Assembly: GCA_034509755.1 (NCBI GenBank)
Contig: CM067559.1
Span: forward strand, 13,994,501-14,058,500
Length of the DNA: 64,000 bases
From: Anisodus tanguticus
Taxonomy: Eukaryota > Streptophyta > Magnoliopsida > Solanales > Solanaceae
Direction: 5' to 3'
Part shown: positions 1-10,799 of the stretch, one piece after another
How positions within the stretch are numbered: the stretch's first letter is position 1
How the letters are laid out: each line of letters begins with the position of its first letter
Program-made: the position numbers and the translations under genes
Notes under the pieces: generated by a model
Seen by the model: only the letters and a program-made list of their open reading frames with translations
Databases searched by the model: none
Told to the model about the DNA's origin: nothing

Positions 1-597
1 ATCTAAGAAAAATTGGCCTTTGTGAGCAAACACTTTGGTGTAAATACCCACAAAAGTTTATCATTTACCTTTACATTAAAACACATATATGAAATAGTCT
101 GGGTCCTCGTAGACTTAGCGCAAATGCTTTGGCATAAATACTAATATCGTCGAAAAAGATTTTGCACTCTAACAATTATAATGGATGACACATTTTAATT
201 TAGACTTGTATTTAAAGTTTTGGGAAACATTTTAATTCGGGGTTTTAACCAAGATAAACTCTTTTATGCCATATCCAATATGACATCTAACATCATGCAA
301 AACTAATAACACATAGTTTGAGAACCGTCAACCCAATATGCATGATAGAAGATGGTTTAATCAAACACTGGGCGCCGCCTGCCCAGACAGTTATAGCGGA
401 CACTATTCTAGAAATGTAAATGACAAATATTTTGACATTTAGCACATAAACAGTATACTTATCAAATAATATACTGTATAATAATAATCTTGGATTAAAC
501 ATTCTGAACTCAGATTTTTTTTTGTCTCTGGACAGGTGGGGCCCACGGTGCTAATCATTAGCGCCGCTGAGGCAGTAGCCTTTCGGCTTCTGGAAAA

Positions 598-712
598 ATG
601 CATTAGCATCGCGGCGCTCCACCATGGAGCCGCGGTGCTGTAGAGGCAAAAACATTTCTGCTTCTGCAAATGCATTAGCGTCGCGGCTCTCCACCATGGA
701 GCCGCGACGCCT
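598..712. repeat. Two GC-rich palindromic units, 72-bp period
   Basis: The motif ATGCATTAGC occurs at 598 and again at 670, each followed by a GC-rich block around CCACCATGG. In the second unit, GCGTCGCGGCTC (678-689) is perfectly complementary to GAGCCGCGACGC (699-710) across a 9-nt loop. Further GCGTCGCGGCGCC-type blocks follow at 751-762 and 781-793, and another at about 1635 inside the LTR. The rest of the element is AT-rich, so these blocks stand out. Function is unknown. Confidence 0.75.
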
Positions 713-854
713 ATTGTCCAGTGAGTTCATATTTTTTATACAAGGTATTAGCGTCGCGGCGCCACCTTCAAACCCTAGCAAGCGCCGCGACGCCCTACCA
801 TAGGGTTGCGACGCTCATGTCCTGACAAATGTTTCTGTGTTGATTCTCAGAATC

Positions 855-887
855 GTTTGATCCCTAAATCCAATTTAGGGATCAAAC
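855..887. repeat. Perfect 15-bp inverted repeat with 3-nt loop
   Basis: GTTTGATCCCTAAAT at 855-869 is followed by CCA and then by its exact reverse complement at 873-887. It lies in the leader of the LTR element. A transcript would form a stable hairpin, perhaps involved in packaging or dimerisation of the element RNA; that role is inference. Confidence 0.85.
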
Positions 888-1187
888 CACAGGTCCTTTA
901 TCATCACCCATCATTATCAATAACGCCCATATCGACCATCATCCGTTCTTACTCGTTCTTAGCCGTGCACCGTGCAATGAGTCGGACAACGCACTTTGGC
1001 TTAGTTCGAGTTATAACAGAATGACTTCCTCGAGTTAGCGTAGGAGATAATTTAGGGTGAAATCAAAAGGTCAACATTCGTTCAAGACATTTTGGATTTC
1101 AAGAAAACTCGTTTTAATCCAATTTTATGTTTAACCCATATTATTATTATTCTATTCAATTGTTATATAACCATTTAACCAGCCTGA

Positions 1188-1200
1188 GCTTTTGATACCA
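1188..1200 (-). other. Primer-binding site (initiator Met tRNA type)
   Basis: On the minus strand the bases TGGTATCAAAAGC follow the LTR end after a single G. They resemble the plant initiator-Met-tRNA 3' end used by many copia and gypsy elements (usual form TGGTATCAGAGC). This fixes the element's direction as minus. Confidence 0.7.
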
Positions 1201-1201
1201 C

Positions 1202-2743
1202 TGAAGGTTTTTGTTGGGTACAAAGCACATAAGTAAGGCATAACAGAAGTTTAAAATTTTTGTTTCTTACTTACCCCAACAATATTTCTGGTATGGTTAT
1301 ACAACAATTAAACTTGTAACATAAAGCATATACTCATAAGTTAGAATTATCTGAAATCTTTATCAACTGTGAGGTGCACACGCAATTGCCCTTCCGATTA
1401 CAAGCTCCAAACTTCAATGTATTTCTCATTCGGAAAGCTAGGAAATTCGGCAGAGGTTCGAGAGAGTATTTGATTCTAAGTCTCTAAGGCTTAGAATGAT
1501 ATTCTGAAAATCCGTGTATGAATGATGAGGTGAATGCCTCTATTTATAGTTGAAAAATAGGTCAAAACCGAATTAGGGTTTGACCTTGGGCCTACCCAAA
1601 ATTCGAGGCAGAGGCACCGCGACCCTAGGGTATGGGCGCCGCGACGCTCGACGTGCTCCTGCACTGCCTCGATTTATTTTTCGTGCATTCTTAATTAAAT
1701 TCAAAATCTAATTTTGACTTAATTAAAATAATCATCATTTATTTAAATATCTCAATTCCAAATTGAACATTTAATTACTCTCTCAATACATCCTTAGATC
1801 GAAACGGACAATCGACATAGTGTGACCCTACATGCCTTCTCATATCGACTTTAATCAAATTAAGGTCTACACGGAACTCCTAGACGGCGCCGGAAGACGA
1901 ACTCGATATGTGAAGTACGTTTACGCGAATCTAGTAAACTTAACCTTTATGTGGTAAGATAAAATCCTTTCATTCACGACACACCCGATCAAGCTTAGGA
2001 TTTGTCAAGTGTCTATCAAAATGACTTAAGCATTGTATCTCATCTATATTAGTTGATGACTAGACCATATTCTAAATATGTCTATTGCGTTGGCCAACTA
2101 CTTAGTCAACCTAATATCACTGAGAATCCGAGTGTTCTCTCGAATATTCATTCGAGGAATGAATCCTAATCTTGGCTCAACTACCACCTTCAATCCACAT
2201 CGTAATGTACCCAATACAAGCCGTATCTCAACCTATAAGACATTTGAGCTTAGGACGGGATCAAAGTACATTACTTTGTAAACAAGGCGCGTATTGACCT
2301 CAAGTCTAAGGACTTCTATCTCCCACACGTTGATCATACTTTAGACAAGTATAACAAATAATATATCATCAGGGTATATCAATACTTTCAAAGTATCCAT
2401 GTGTCCATCACGAGTAGCCACTACTCGTAGCAGGTGAGACATACTACATCCTCTAAGGATGTGATGCAGACCACATGTCGACTTATCACATATCATCGAT
2501 ATCCCATTCTCGATGATCATTAGTCGAGTCTATTTTAAGAGTTACGCTTTATCATGAATATCTCACTCTATTAATGACAACGTAAGCTCAAGGAATGCAC
2601 ATTAATGAATATTTACAAATAATCAAATAATAATTCAATAATTGCAAATGCCAAAATATTAATCTCCATTAATAATAATATGAATGTGTATAAAGTACAT
2701 TTGTCTTAATACAGATTGTCTTTAGGACATAAATATACTTTCA
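1202..2743 (-). mobile_element. 5' LTR of a minus-strand LTR retrotransposon, about 1.54 kb
   Basis: The LTR is bounded by TGAAAGTATA at its start (minus strand, 2743) and AACCTTCA at its end (1202), giving TG...CA termini next to the primer-binding site. A TATA box lies about 340 bp before the LTR end. No second LTR is in the window. The superfamily is undetermined because no pol domain is visible. Confidence 0.6.
1541..1548 (-). promoter_or_regulatory. TATA box of the LTR promoter
   Basis: Minus-strand TATAAATA in an otherwise ordinary context, about 340 bp before the LTR 3' end. That spacing suits the U3/R boundary of an LTR. No transcription evidence is available from sequence alone. Confidence 0.45.
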
Positions 2744-3554
2744 GGTTGGACTCGTTCATTATATGTGTAGCTATACCCCAAACTCACGCACCATATTAAG
2801 GTGCAGGATTTTGATTTTTTTTTTTTAAAATGCATTCATTCTTTGACTTATACAAAGTGTGAAATCATGATTCAAAAGATAAACATTCAAAAAGAGGGGT
2901 TGAGTTGTTACAGAAACAAATGTAGCCGACGTGATAATTGATTGCATGTCTCAATGATGAGCTTTAAAATAAAATAATTTAAAATTCTGGTTAACATTAA
3001 TATACAAGAAAACCGGATTAATTTAGATTTTGAAGCTAATATCCGTCTCAGCGAATCGATTATGTCACTTAACATAATGTTTGAGTAATCATTACGTACG
3101 TAGACGAGAGCAAAATATTTGGGTAATAAGTAACATGGGGATCCATTTCAGAGTCCGCAAAGGAAACTTTGAGCTGAATAATAAAAATTAGGTGACTGCC
3201 ATCTGGGAATTAATGCAATTATATCATATGTCAAAGGGGGATTAGACCCGTCTAACTAGCTAGTCTTAACAACCAACACTAATGAAGCAGTAGTCATTCT
3301 TTTGAAATAAATATACACATTTGACCATTTGGTTTTAATTTATTGAATAGTACGTACTAATTAGTTGCATGTGTGTCCATGGTCAATGTTCAGCCAATAA
3401 GTCTTATTCTTCTTCTTTCTTGAGAATTCAATGGGTCAATCGTTTTAATAATTTCAAAATCCTGCATTAGTACCTTCATACGTTGCATGAGTTTTGTGGT
3501 AGTTATACTTATACATATATTAAGAACATGTCCAACAATCAAGGCACTAATTTG
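2744..3554. other. Intergenic, no gene seen
   Basis: AT-rich sequence between the LTR and the Copia-1 insertion. No supported coding frame, terminal repeats or RNA gene was found. The last five bases before Copia-1 (GATTC, 3555-3559) are its target duplication. Confidence 0.6.
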
Positions 3555-3559
3555 GATTC

Positions 3560-3894
3560 TGAAAGAAATAATCGCCTTGATTATTTTCATTAATTGAATA
3601 GGTATTTATACAAGTTACAAAAATAGGAGAATCCTATTCCTAAAACCTTATTCTACCATAATTCTAACTATACAATTATGGTAAGTGTATCATCCTAATT
3701 TAGGTAATAAATACATTACAATATACATTAAATATTATATACCATATATACAAGATTCCTCAATCCCATAATTGCAGCCCCTCATCCGTGTATGGGCTGT
3801 CCAGATTTGGGTCCCATAATTGCAGCCCCTCATCCGTGTATGGGCTGTCCACATTTGGGCCGTGACTGCCCATGTACTGGGCTATTGTTTAACA
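3560..3894 (-). repeat. Copia-1 3' LTR
   Basis: 335 bp with TGTTAAACAA...TTTCA ends on the minus strand. It contains a 48-bp tandem duplication (starts 3764 and 3812) around CCCCTCATCCGTGTATGGG, also present in the partner LTR, so the duplication predates this insertion. The RNase H frame stops just inside this LTR. Confidence 0.93.
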
Positions 3895-4803
3895 CACCCC
3901 CGCAGTCATAGCGGGCGGTCTTCGAACGCTGAGACTGTCCCTAAAATCTTCAAAGAGAACTGCTGGTAGACCCTTTGTAAAGATGTCTGCAATTTGATAA
4001 CGAGACGGGACATGGCATACGCGAACTTGACCCTTTGCAACCTTTTCACGGACAAAGTGAATGTCCATTTCGATATGCTTGGTGCGCTGGTGTTGAACTG
4101 GGTTACCTGAAAGGTAGATGGTACTAATGTTATCGCAATATACCAAGATTGCCTTCTGAATGGGACAATGAAGCTCCAAAAGCAAATTATGTAGCCAACA
4201 TGATTCTGAGACCACATTCGCTACCCCTCGATATTCTGCCTCTGCACTTGAGCGTGATAGAGTTTCTTGACGCTTAGCCGACCATGAGACCAAGTTGTTG
4301 CCAAGGAACATACAGTAGCCAGAAGTCGACCTTCTGGTGTCGGGACAACCACCCCAATCCGCATCCGTGTAAGAGACAAGTGTGGATGTAGAGGAAGGAT
4401 ACAAGTGCAACCCATAGTCTAGTGTCTCCTGAATATACCGAATGATGCGTTTGATTGCATTCATGTGCTCAACTCTGGGATCATGCATGAATAAACACAC
4501 CTGCTGAACCGCATATGTAATATCCGGTCTGGTAAAGGTAAGATACTGGAGGGCCCCTGCAAGACTGCGATAGCGGGTCGGGTCCTCGTATGGTGCACCT
4601 GCTGCGGCACTTAGCTTTGGGTTTGCATCAACTGGCGTGGAAGTGGACTTACAGGATGACATCCCAGCCCTCTCGATGATCTCAGCAGCATACTTCCATT
4701 GAGACAGAAACAACCCACCTGAATGACGCTTGACGGCAATCCCCAAAAAATAACTCAAAGGCCCTAAGTCTTTCATAGCAAACTCAGAACTGAGCATGGC
4801 CAT
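3889..4803 (-). pseudogene. Copia-1 RNase H and end of reverse transcriptase
   Basis: This open frame of about 304 codons starts at the end of the RT palm (AMKDLGPLSYFLGI) and continues through the connection region into RNase H. The RNase H signatures are visible: TDADWGG (first acidic residue), SSAEAEYRG (glutamate), CDNIS (aspartate) and the C-terminal HIEMDIHFVRE and ADIFTKGLP blocks typical of plant copia elements. In life it would degrade the RNA strand during reverse transcription. It is separated from the RT core by a frameshift near 4800, where the upstream frame runs out of phase. It ends a few bases inside the 3' LTR. Confidence 0.9.
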
Positions 4804-5954
4804 GATAGACCGCGCAAAGCATCGGAGGAGGCAGTCAAGATGATATCATCCACATACAACAGAATATAGGCCAATGACGAACCACGGCAGTAGATGATCA
4901 AGGAATTATCTGACCTGCTGTGAGTGAACCCAATAGTTGAAACAAAGTCAGCAAATCGTGTATACCAGGCCCGTGGAGACAGCTTAAGCCCATATAATGA
5001 TTTCTTCAACAAACAGACATGATTAGGGCGGTTGGGATCCCTGAAACCCAATGGCTGATGCATATGGACTGTTTCCTTGAGGTTACCATGTAGAAAAGCA
5101 TTCTTGACATCCAACTGATGAATTGGCCAAGTCTTTGAAAGAGCCAAGCTAAGTACAGTGCGAATGGTAGCCGGTTTGACCACCGGACTAAACGTCTCAC
5201 CACAATCAATTCCAACCTGCTGAGTCTTACCATCACCCACAAGTCGCGCCTTATGTCGAGCAAAGGACCCATCTGAATTCTCCTTATGAGCAAAAATCCA
5301 CATAGACCTGATAACATTAATACCATATGGACGGGGCACCAACTCCCACATCTTATTAGCAATAAGAGCATTATATTCATCAGTCATAGCAATTTTCCAA
5401 TTAGGGTCATTTAATGCGGACACAGGATTGCGGGGCAAGGGGGATTTAGAGACATCCGAATGTAAATTAAAATATCTTTTAGTTGTAAAAATACCCCGCT
5501 GACTATGAGTGATCGGTCTATGACTCGAGGAAGAATTAAGGGAATTTTGGGAATTTTCTGGGCTCGGGACGGACTGGCCAGCAGGCAGTGGGCCTGCTGG
5601 CCCAAATCGGTAATTCGGATTCGGCACGGACCGGTTCCAGATTGGGTGGACCGGCCCAATAGCTGGAACTGTTCCAGTGGCTAGATTTGATGGGCGTGGC
5701 GGTACTGTGGGGCCAGCGGGCAGTGGGCCCGCTGTAGGATTTTGGGTACGGGAGATATTCGAAAAATTCTGAATAATAAACGGGGATATTTGGTCATCCA
5801 AAAAATTATACGACTTAGGTTCGGGAGTATGAACTTTCATAAATGGGAATTGAGTTTCATCAAAAATGACATGGCGATTGATTATGATTTTCTTGGAGGA
5901 TAAATCAAAACACTTATAGCCACGATGATTCGATGGATAACCCAAAACACACAC
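4773..5954 (-). pseudogene. Copia-1 integrase C-terminal part and reverse transcriptase core
   Basis: About 393 codons. The first part (GYPSNHRGYKCFDL) is the end of integrase, followed by a Pro-rich linker and then reverse transcriptase. RT motifs are complete: the first aspartate in LDVKNAFLHGNL, KSLYGLK, and the catalytic YVDD in LLYVDDIILTA. The enzyme would copy element RNA into DNA inside a virus-like particle. Frameshifts at both ends (near 5950 in a T run, and near 4800) separate it from its neighbours, so the polyprotein cannot be made as one chain. Confidence 0.9.
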
Positions 5955-6825
5955 GGGGTAGACCGAGCCTGAAGTTTGTTAATTGTGGTGGATGGGAATA
6001 ACGGATAACACAAGCACCCAAAAATCCGAAGATGAGAATACGAAGGGTCCTTATTATATAGGGTTTTGAAGAGGGAGGAATATGTCAGACCTTTAGAAGG
6101 AAGTATGTTAAGAAGATATGTGGCCATTTGTAGAGCATGATGCCAAAAATATGGAGGTATGGAGGCATGAATTAAGAGAGTTCGGGCAATGTTATTGATG
6201 GAAGGAATTTTGCGTTCGGCCTTACCATTTTGTGGAGATGTATGAGGACACGAAAACCTAAAATTAATCCCATTATTAGCACAGAAATCCCGAAACTCCC
6301 TATTGTCATATTCTTTCCCATTATCACATTGAATATTTTTTATGTCTCTTTCGAATTGAGTACGAATGAACGCTCTAAATTTGATGAAGATGGAAAATAC
6401 TTGCGATTTATTTGCAATTGGAAACGTCCACAAAAATCTAGTATAATCATCTAAAAAGAGAATATAATATCGATGACCCACTGAACTTAGAACAGGAGAC
6501 GTCCATAAGTCACTATGAATAATGTCAAATGGCATAGAAGTATGAGAATTGGAGTCTACAAATGGTAACTTAACAATTTTTCCTAATGAAAAAGACTGAC
6601 AAATTGGAGTACGACTCGTACACTTACAAGAAATAAAACTATTTTTATCTAAAACTGATAAAATAGAAGATCCCGGATGACCCAGACGAGCATGCCACAT
6701 GGAAGGAGAGATGGGCGCAAAGGCCGACGGCAAGGTTTGACTCGATGGACTGAAACCAGGCATGATAGGATACAGATCCCCCTACTATCAAAACCTCATG
6801 AGATGACTCCCCGTCTTGAAATCCT
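5882..6825 (-). pseudogene. Copia-1 integrase core
   Basis: The frame shows the zinc-binding HHCC region (WHARLGH...) and the catalytic core with D (HSDLW), D (CDNGKE) and E (GKAERK) all present. The second cysteine of the usual CQSC is phenylalanine here (CQSF), whereas the related Copia-2 copy keeps CQSC, so this zinc site is probably damaged. Three stops in a row (TGA TAG TAG) lie near 6780, before the HHCC region. Integrase would insert the cDNA; this copy is dead. Confidence 0.88.
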
Positions 6826-7410
6826 TCACGAAAAACCAAAAGGATCAAATTCAACGGAAACGGAATTGTCAGTAGTGAACTTCCGGACAGACACTAAATT
6901 TTTAATCAATTTAGGAGCATGTAAAGTATTTTTCAAGAGAAGGGGTGGATTGGGGGGAGACAACGTTTTCTGACCATAACCCTGAATTGGAATAGAGTTG
7001 CCATTACCAACAATTATACCCTGAGGGGTGCTCAAATTGGAATAAGAGGAGAGAATACCTGATTCAAAAGTCATGTGAGTAGTTGCCCCGGTGTCCATGT
7101 ACCAATTTGGGTCCGGTTGAGTCAACCCCAACGTGTGCATCCCGGCCTCGATATCAGTCTGAGTGGGGCCTGTTGCATGATGGGCCTGCGGTGGTCGGGG
7201 CCCAAGAACTCCTGTCCGTGGTGCACCTGGGTCGTAGCTGCTGTTGCTACCGCTGCGGGCCACCGGCCGATGGGCCGCCACCGCCGGGTATTGGGCTCGG
7301 ACCGTTGGCCGCCCCACCGGCCGCCGGAAGCTGTTTGCTAGATGGTACGGGTTCCACTGCCATGGGCCCCACTGCTGGGCCCATGGCGGTGGTGGGCCAT
7401 TGTACCCTGG
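6826..7410 (-). pseudogene. Copia-1 protease region
   Basis: The segment contains the aspartic protease motif DTGATTHM and the downstream block LHAPKLIKNLVSVRKFTTDN, typical of plant copia proteases. It is in the same frame as gag, separated from it only by an amber codon at 7411-7413 that replaces a glutamine-type CAG codon. The frame is lost at the end by a one-base deletion near 6830 (GFS then stop). The protease would process the polyprotein. Confidence 0.88.
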
Positions 7411-8214
7411 CTAGGACCCACCGCCTGCTTGTTGACCACCGGAACCGCCACCAGAACCGCCTCGTTTGCCCCCGCGATTTTTGTTATTATTCTTGCGATT
7501 ATTCTTGCCGCCACTATTATTATGGTTTTGGCTCGAATTATTAACAAAACCCGAAGAACTAGGAGAGGACGCCACCATGACAACTGGGCTTGCTCCGGTA
7601 GCCGCCTTTTTAGCCAAACCGGCTTCTTCCAACGTCAGCATGGAGCGGGCTTGATGGAAGTCGGGAAGAGGGTTGCTTTGGTGAAGGAGAGTTCCAACAC
7701 CATTATAGGCCTCCGAAAGACCGGCAACCAATTGTAGAACTAGACGATTATTTGTTACTGGTGCGCCAACATTACGGAGTTGATCCGCCAACTCCTTTAG
7801 TTTCTTGCAATATGCAGAAATGTTCGGAACTTCGTCCGTTCGAACGAGAGAGAATTTCTGCTCGAGTGTGACGACACGGGAATGTTGGTTGTCTTGGAAT
7901 ATGTCACGCAATCTATTCTATGCAGCCATAGCCATGGTATCTGGCTCAATAATCGTCTGTAGAAGGTCCACCGAAATAGTGGCGTATATCCACCGAAGAA
8001 CGGTAGCATCAAGTGTAATCCATAACTCCGGATCCTCTGCAGGAAGGGGTCTAGCGGGAGGAATGATGTGATGAAGAACTTGATAAGATATAACGTGAAT
8101 TTTAAACAACTCCGCCCACGTTGCATATTGGACGTTTTCCATCTCAAGGACAATAGGGACACTTAGCTTGATATTGGAAACTGTGAGGGCAGGATGAAAA
8201 TTGTTCTTAGACAT
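7411..8214 (-). pseudogene. Copia-1 gag
   Basis: Starts at the ATG of MSKNNFHPAL, just after the leader. It shows the conserved gag block NVQYATWAELFKIH and the later DIFQDNQHSRVVTLEQ and LADQLRNVGAPV segments of the plant copia gag (UBN2) family. An amber codon at 7918-7920 interrupts it where the Copia-2 copy has tryptophan (ATWDKLRDIF). The C-terminal tail is Gly/Asn/Lys-rich (KNNRKNNNKNRGGKRGG) and I see no CCHC zinc knuckle. The upstream leader contains a run of 14 G at 8298-8311. Confidence 0.88.
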
Positions 8215-8377
8215 ATTGAAAGAACAAAGAAGAAAGGGAAATTTAAGAGAGGTGTTTTTGAGAGCGGAAGACGAATTTTGGAAGAGAAACCCGAGGAGGG
8301 GGGGGGGGGGGTCTCGGCCAAAGGTAGGCAAAAGTTTGAGAGAAAAACTTTTGTTTAGACCTAGTCTCTTGATACCA

Positions 8378-8722
8378 TGAAAGAAATAATCCCCTTGATT
8401 ATTTTCATTAATTGAATAGGTATTTATACAAGTTACAAAAATAGGAGAATCCAATTCCTATTCTATTCCTAAAACCTTATTCTACCATAATTCTAACTAT
8501 ACAATTATGGTAAGTGTATCATCCTAATTTAGGTAATAAATACATTACAATATACATTAAATATATATACCATAAATACAAGATTCCTCAATCCCATAAT
8601 TGCAGCCCCTCATCCGTGTATGGGCTGTCCAGATTTGGGTCCCATAATTGCAGCCCCTCATCCGTGTATGGGCTGTCCAGATTTGGGCCGTGACTGCCTA
8701 TGTACTGGGCTATTGTTTAATA
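8378..8722 (-). repeat. Copia-1 5' LTR
   Basis: 345 bp, matching 3560-3894 apart from a small insertion near 8453 and a few substitutions. Its outer terminal dinucleotide has decayed (TGTTTAATA where the partner has TGTTTAACA on the plus strand). The primer-binding site complement GATACCA lies immediately inside it at 8371-8377. Confidence 0.93.
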
Positions 8723-8757
8723 GATTCTTTATATGTTGCAACTATATAATATTATAT

Positions 8758-8862
8758 TACAACAACAACAACATAATGTAATTCACAAGTGGAGTCTAGA
8801 GATGGTAGAATATACGCGGATCTTATCTTTGTGAGTAGAGAAATTGTTTTTGATATAATCTA
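8758..8862 (-). mobile_element. SINE 3' fragment with CAA tail
   Basis: Begins with (ACA)n at 8759 followed by CACAAGTGGAGTCTAGAGATGG and ACGCGGATCTTATC-type sequence. This is the reverse complement of the 3' region of a common Solanaceae tRNA-derived SINE that ends in (TTG)n. The tRNA-like A and B boxes are not recognisable, so the copy is 5'-truncated. It sits 31 bp beyond the Copia-1 target duplication. Confidence 0.6.
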
Positions 8863-9514
8863 ATATTATATTAACTGTTACATTTAACTTCTGTTATGAC
8901 CTCGCAAATTAACCAAACACTTTGAGTTTGACATCTTTTAGTTTGGTTATAATCTATTATTTAGCAGTTAACCAAGGGGGTCCTTGAGGGTAACACCGTC
9001 ATATAGTATTATTCTTTATTATTTGAACAGTTATGGTTCTTTCCTTTTGGTTGACTTTGTATTATACACTGCCAGAGTCGAACAATTCTTTGACTTCAAT
9101 TCTTAAGTCAAAGTATTTAGATTGAACCGATCGCACAGAGGTGATGGTTGAAATATTATTTTCTACATACACCTAATCTCTAATGTCAAAATTTGGGTAT
9201 TATATTTACTATAAGTTTGTATTTACTTTTGCATACCATGGAATGGGAAAATAAAGGTCGTTAGTCCTGAGTTGAGACATTTATGAAAAAATGTCAAATG
9301 TCTCAAGTCTCAACTAGACTTTGATTAGATTATTATTTCACAGACTTACTAATCGAGTTAGATCTCTATTTGTAGGTCTTTTCCATGGTCCAAAGTTTAT
9401 TTATTTCGTCAAAATCAAGAGTCGTGTTCGACATCGGAGACATCTTCTAGCAGCTGGAATAATGTCCTCCATCCGTATCAATTTATATAGATATAAATTA
9501 TTTCATTAGGGGTA
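8863..9514. other. Intergenic, no gene seen
   Basis: AT-rich sequence. Short inverted pieces such as GACTT...AAGTC near 9090-9110 are present, but no structure or frame can be supported as a gene. Confidence 0.55.
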
Positions 9515-9840
9515 AAAGAAAATTTTTAAAGTTAAGTTATTTCTAAAGATGATATTCTTTATGAGATAAACTAAAAGAAAAGTGTATTACATAAATTGAG
9601 ACTGAACAAATATTCAAAATCTGTAACGTTCATCCCAATTCAATTTATGTGATGCACTTTTGACTGAGCACATAGTTTCATAACGAAAGACTTTTGAAAC
9701 GTGTGGTACTATAAAACAAGTTATAGATATTTGACTGTCTATTAAAGTTAAATTGTTTCTAAATATAAAATCTATTATTATTTTAAAAAAAAACTAAAAA
9801 GGAAAGTGTATGACACAAATTGAGATACAAATAATATAAC
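9515..9840. mobile_element. Decayed Stowaway-like MITE copies
   Basis: The segment TTCATCCCAATTCAATTTATGTG near 9630 resembles the left end of the Stowaway family seen intact at 37047-37422. GTATGACACAAATTGAGATAC near 9810 resembles the right end. A second right-half copy lies at 9515-9595 (TAAAGTTAAGTTATTTCTAAA... CATAAATTGAGAC). Terminal inverted repeats have decayed and no TA duplication is clear. Confidence 0.5.
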
Positions 9841-9974
9841 ATATAACGTTTAGCTGGCAACCATTATATGCTATTTTAATGAGCCTGAAACCTAAATGAA
9901 CCAAAAAAGAGGAAAGTGATCAAAGTACTTGAATTTTTTTTGACAAAAAGTAACTTTAACGCACACCATTTGTG

Positions 9975-10040
9975 TGTTAAAGGAGTCCTATGGATGGACA
10001 TGGCCTAACGGCCGTTACTGTGCATTGGACTCCTTTAACA
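9975..10040. repeat. 14-bp perfect inverted repeat (hairpin)
   Basis: TGTTAAAGGAGTCC (9975-9988) pairs exactly with GGACTCCTTTAACA (10027-10040). The 38-nt loop contains a second palindrome, AACGGCCGTT, at 10007-10016. The arms extend imperfectly outward (ACACACAAATGG against CATACAAATTTT). It resembles a foldback MITE, but no target duplication is evident. Confidence 0.7.
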
Positions 10041-10446
10041 TACAAATTTTATGTATTAAAGAGATCAATAATTCCCCTGAATTTTACTGCCAATCCATAC
10101 TTGATTTGATCAAGTTGCATGTCGTACAAACTTAGTGCATTATATGATACTTATAAGTTCATACGAAGTCATTTTAAAGCAGATTTCGGATGAGCTAAAA
10201 TTCATCCAACTCCTACCTAATCACATACTCATCTCTCCATATTTTTAGCCTCTTTAAAAAATGGCGGATCTTAAAAAACTTAAGTTCTGTTGTGCTAGGA
10301 TGATAAGATCGTTCGTGATGATAATATAATTTGTGTTTTTTAGTTGTCAACCACAGTATAATGCTAAGTTTCCAATAATAATGAACTATAAAACATTACT
10401 CTTTGGCCTATACAAAAGAACGAAAGTTTGTAGGCAAGATTTTTAA
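10041..10446. other. Intergenic, no gene seen
   Basis: AT-rich sequence without a supported frame, RNA gene or repeat. Confidence 0.5.
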
Positions 10447-10794
10447 CTATATGTAATAGGGAGATACCCAAAATCTTTTCTACCTCAAGGTTTAGTCGAT
10501 TATGGCAAGTTCAATATTGCAGATGCTGACTCTTTGACTAATTTTTGGGGGGTGCCAAATGAGTATAGAGACCAAATCGACATAAACATACTTGAAATGT
10601 ATATCAAGAAGATACCTAGAACTCGTCGTGAAGTCCCGCCTACTCAGGCTAAATCTTATCCTAACATGAGTGTTTATGGAGACATTCTGACAGGTCAAAT
10701 GTCATTGGAAGAATTAAGGCCTGATTTGAACCAAACTTACTATAACAACCCGCTTAGTTGTTTTGAGCTTTTTGCCTTATTTTCTCCCAAATAA
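10447..10794 (+). other. Unrecognised open frame of about 115 codons
   Basis: A continuous open frame follows a TAA at 10444. It reads through segments such as FLPQGLVDYGKFN, TNFWGVPNEYRDQIDIN and MSLEELRPDLNQTYYN to a stop at 10792-10794. The composition (many charged residues, Trp, Tyr and Pro, few low-complexity runs) looks more protein-like than neighbouring sequence. The first ATG is at 10498 in another frame, so this could be an exon or a piece of a transposon protein. I do not recognise the family. It abuts the gypsy LTR fragment on its right. Confidence 0.3.
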
Positions 10795-10799
10795 CCTTT

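Larger units (their letters stand above)
1..1187 (-). mobile_element. Leader/internal start of an LTR retrotransposon, non-coding
   Basis: This stretch lies just downstream (minus strand) of a primer-binding site and an LTR, so it is the first part of that element's internal region. I see no open frame with gag or pol motifs in it. It holds GC-rich palindromic units at 598-712 and 730-815 and a perfect hairpin at 855-887. A leader of over 1 kb without gag fits a large non-autonomous (LARD-like) element or a long-leader copia or gypsy element. The element runs off the left edge of the window, so coding capacity cannot be judged. Confidence 0.5.
3560..8722 (-). mobile_element. Copia-1: complete Ty1/copia retrotransposon, inactivated
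   Basis: A 5.16-kb element with LTRs at 3560-3894 and 8378-8722, flanked by a perfect 5-bp target duplication GATTC (3555-3559 and 8723-8727). The primer-binding site TGGTATCAAGAG abuts the 5' LTR, and a purine tract ending GCGGGGGTG abuts the 3' LTR. Domain order on the minus strand is gag, protease, integrase, reverse transcriptase, RNase H, the Ty1/copia order. The reading frame is broken by amber codons in gag and by frameshifts near 6830, 5950 and 4800. The two LTRs differ by about five substitutions and two small indels by eye, so the insertion is fairly recent. Confidence 0.95.

Noticed and set aside
598..815. Possible CRISPR-like array because of short repeats
   Set aside because: Only two or three irregular units with palindromes in a plant LTR leader; no regular spacers and wrong kind of genome.
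7083..7737. Long plus-strand frames opposite Copia-1 gag and protease
   Set aside because: Antisense shadows of a GC-rich coding segment with clear minus-strand motifs.
8298..8311. G14 run, and C12 run at 33411-33422, as quadruplex or special signal
   Set aside because: Single homopolymers in decayed elements; likely slippage products, possibly with base-calling error.
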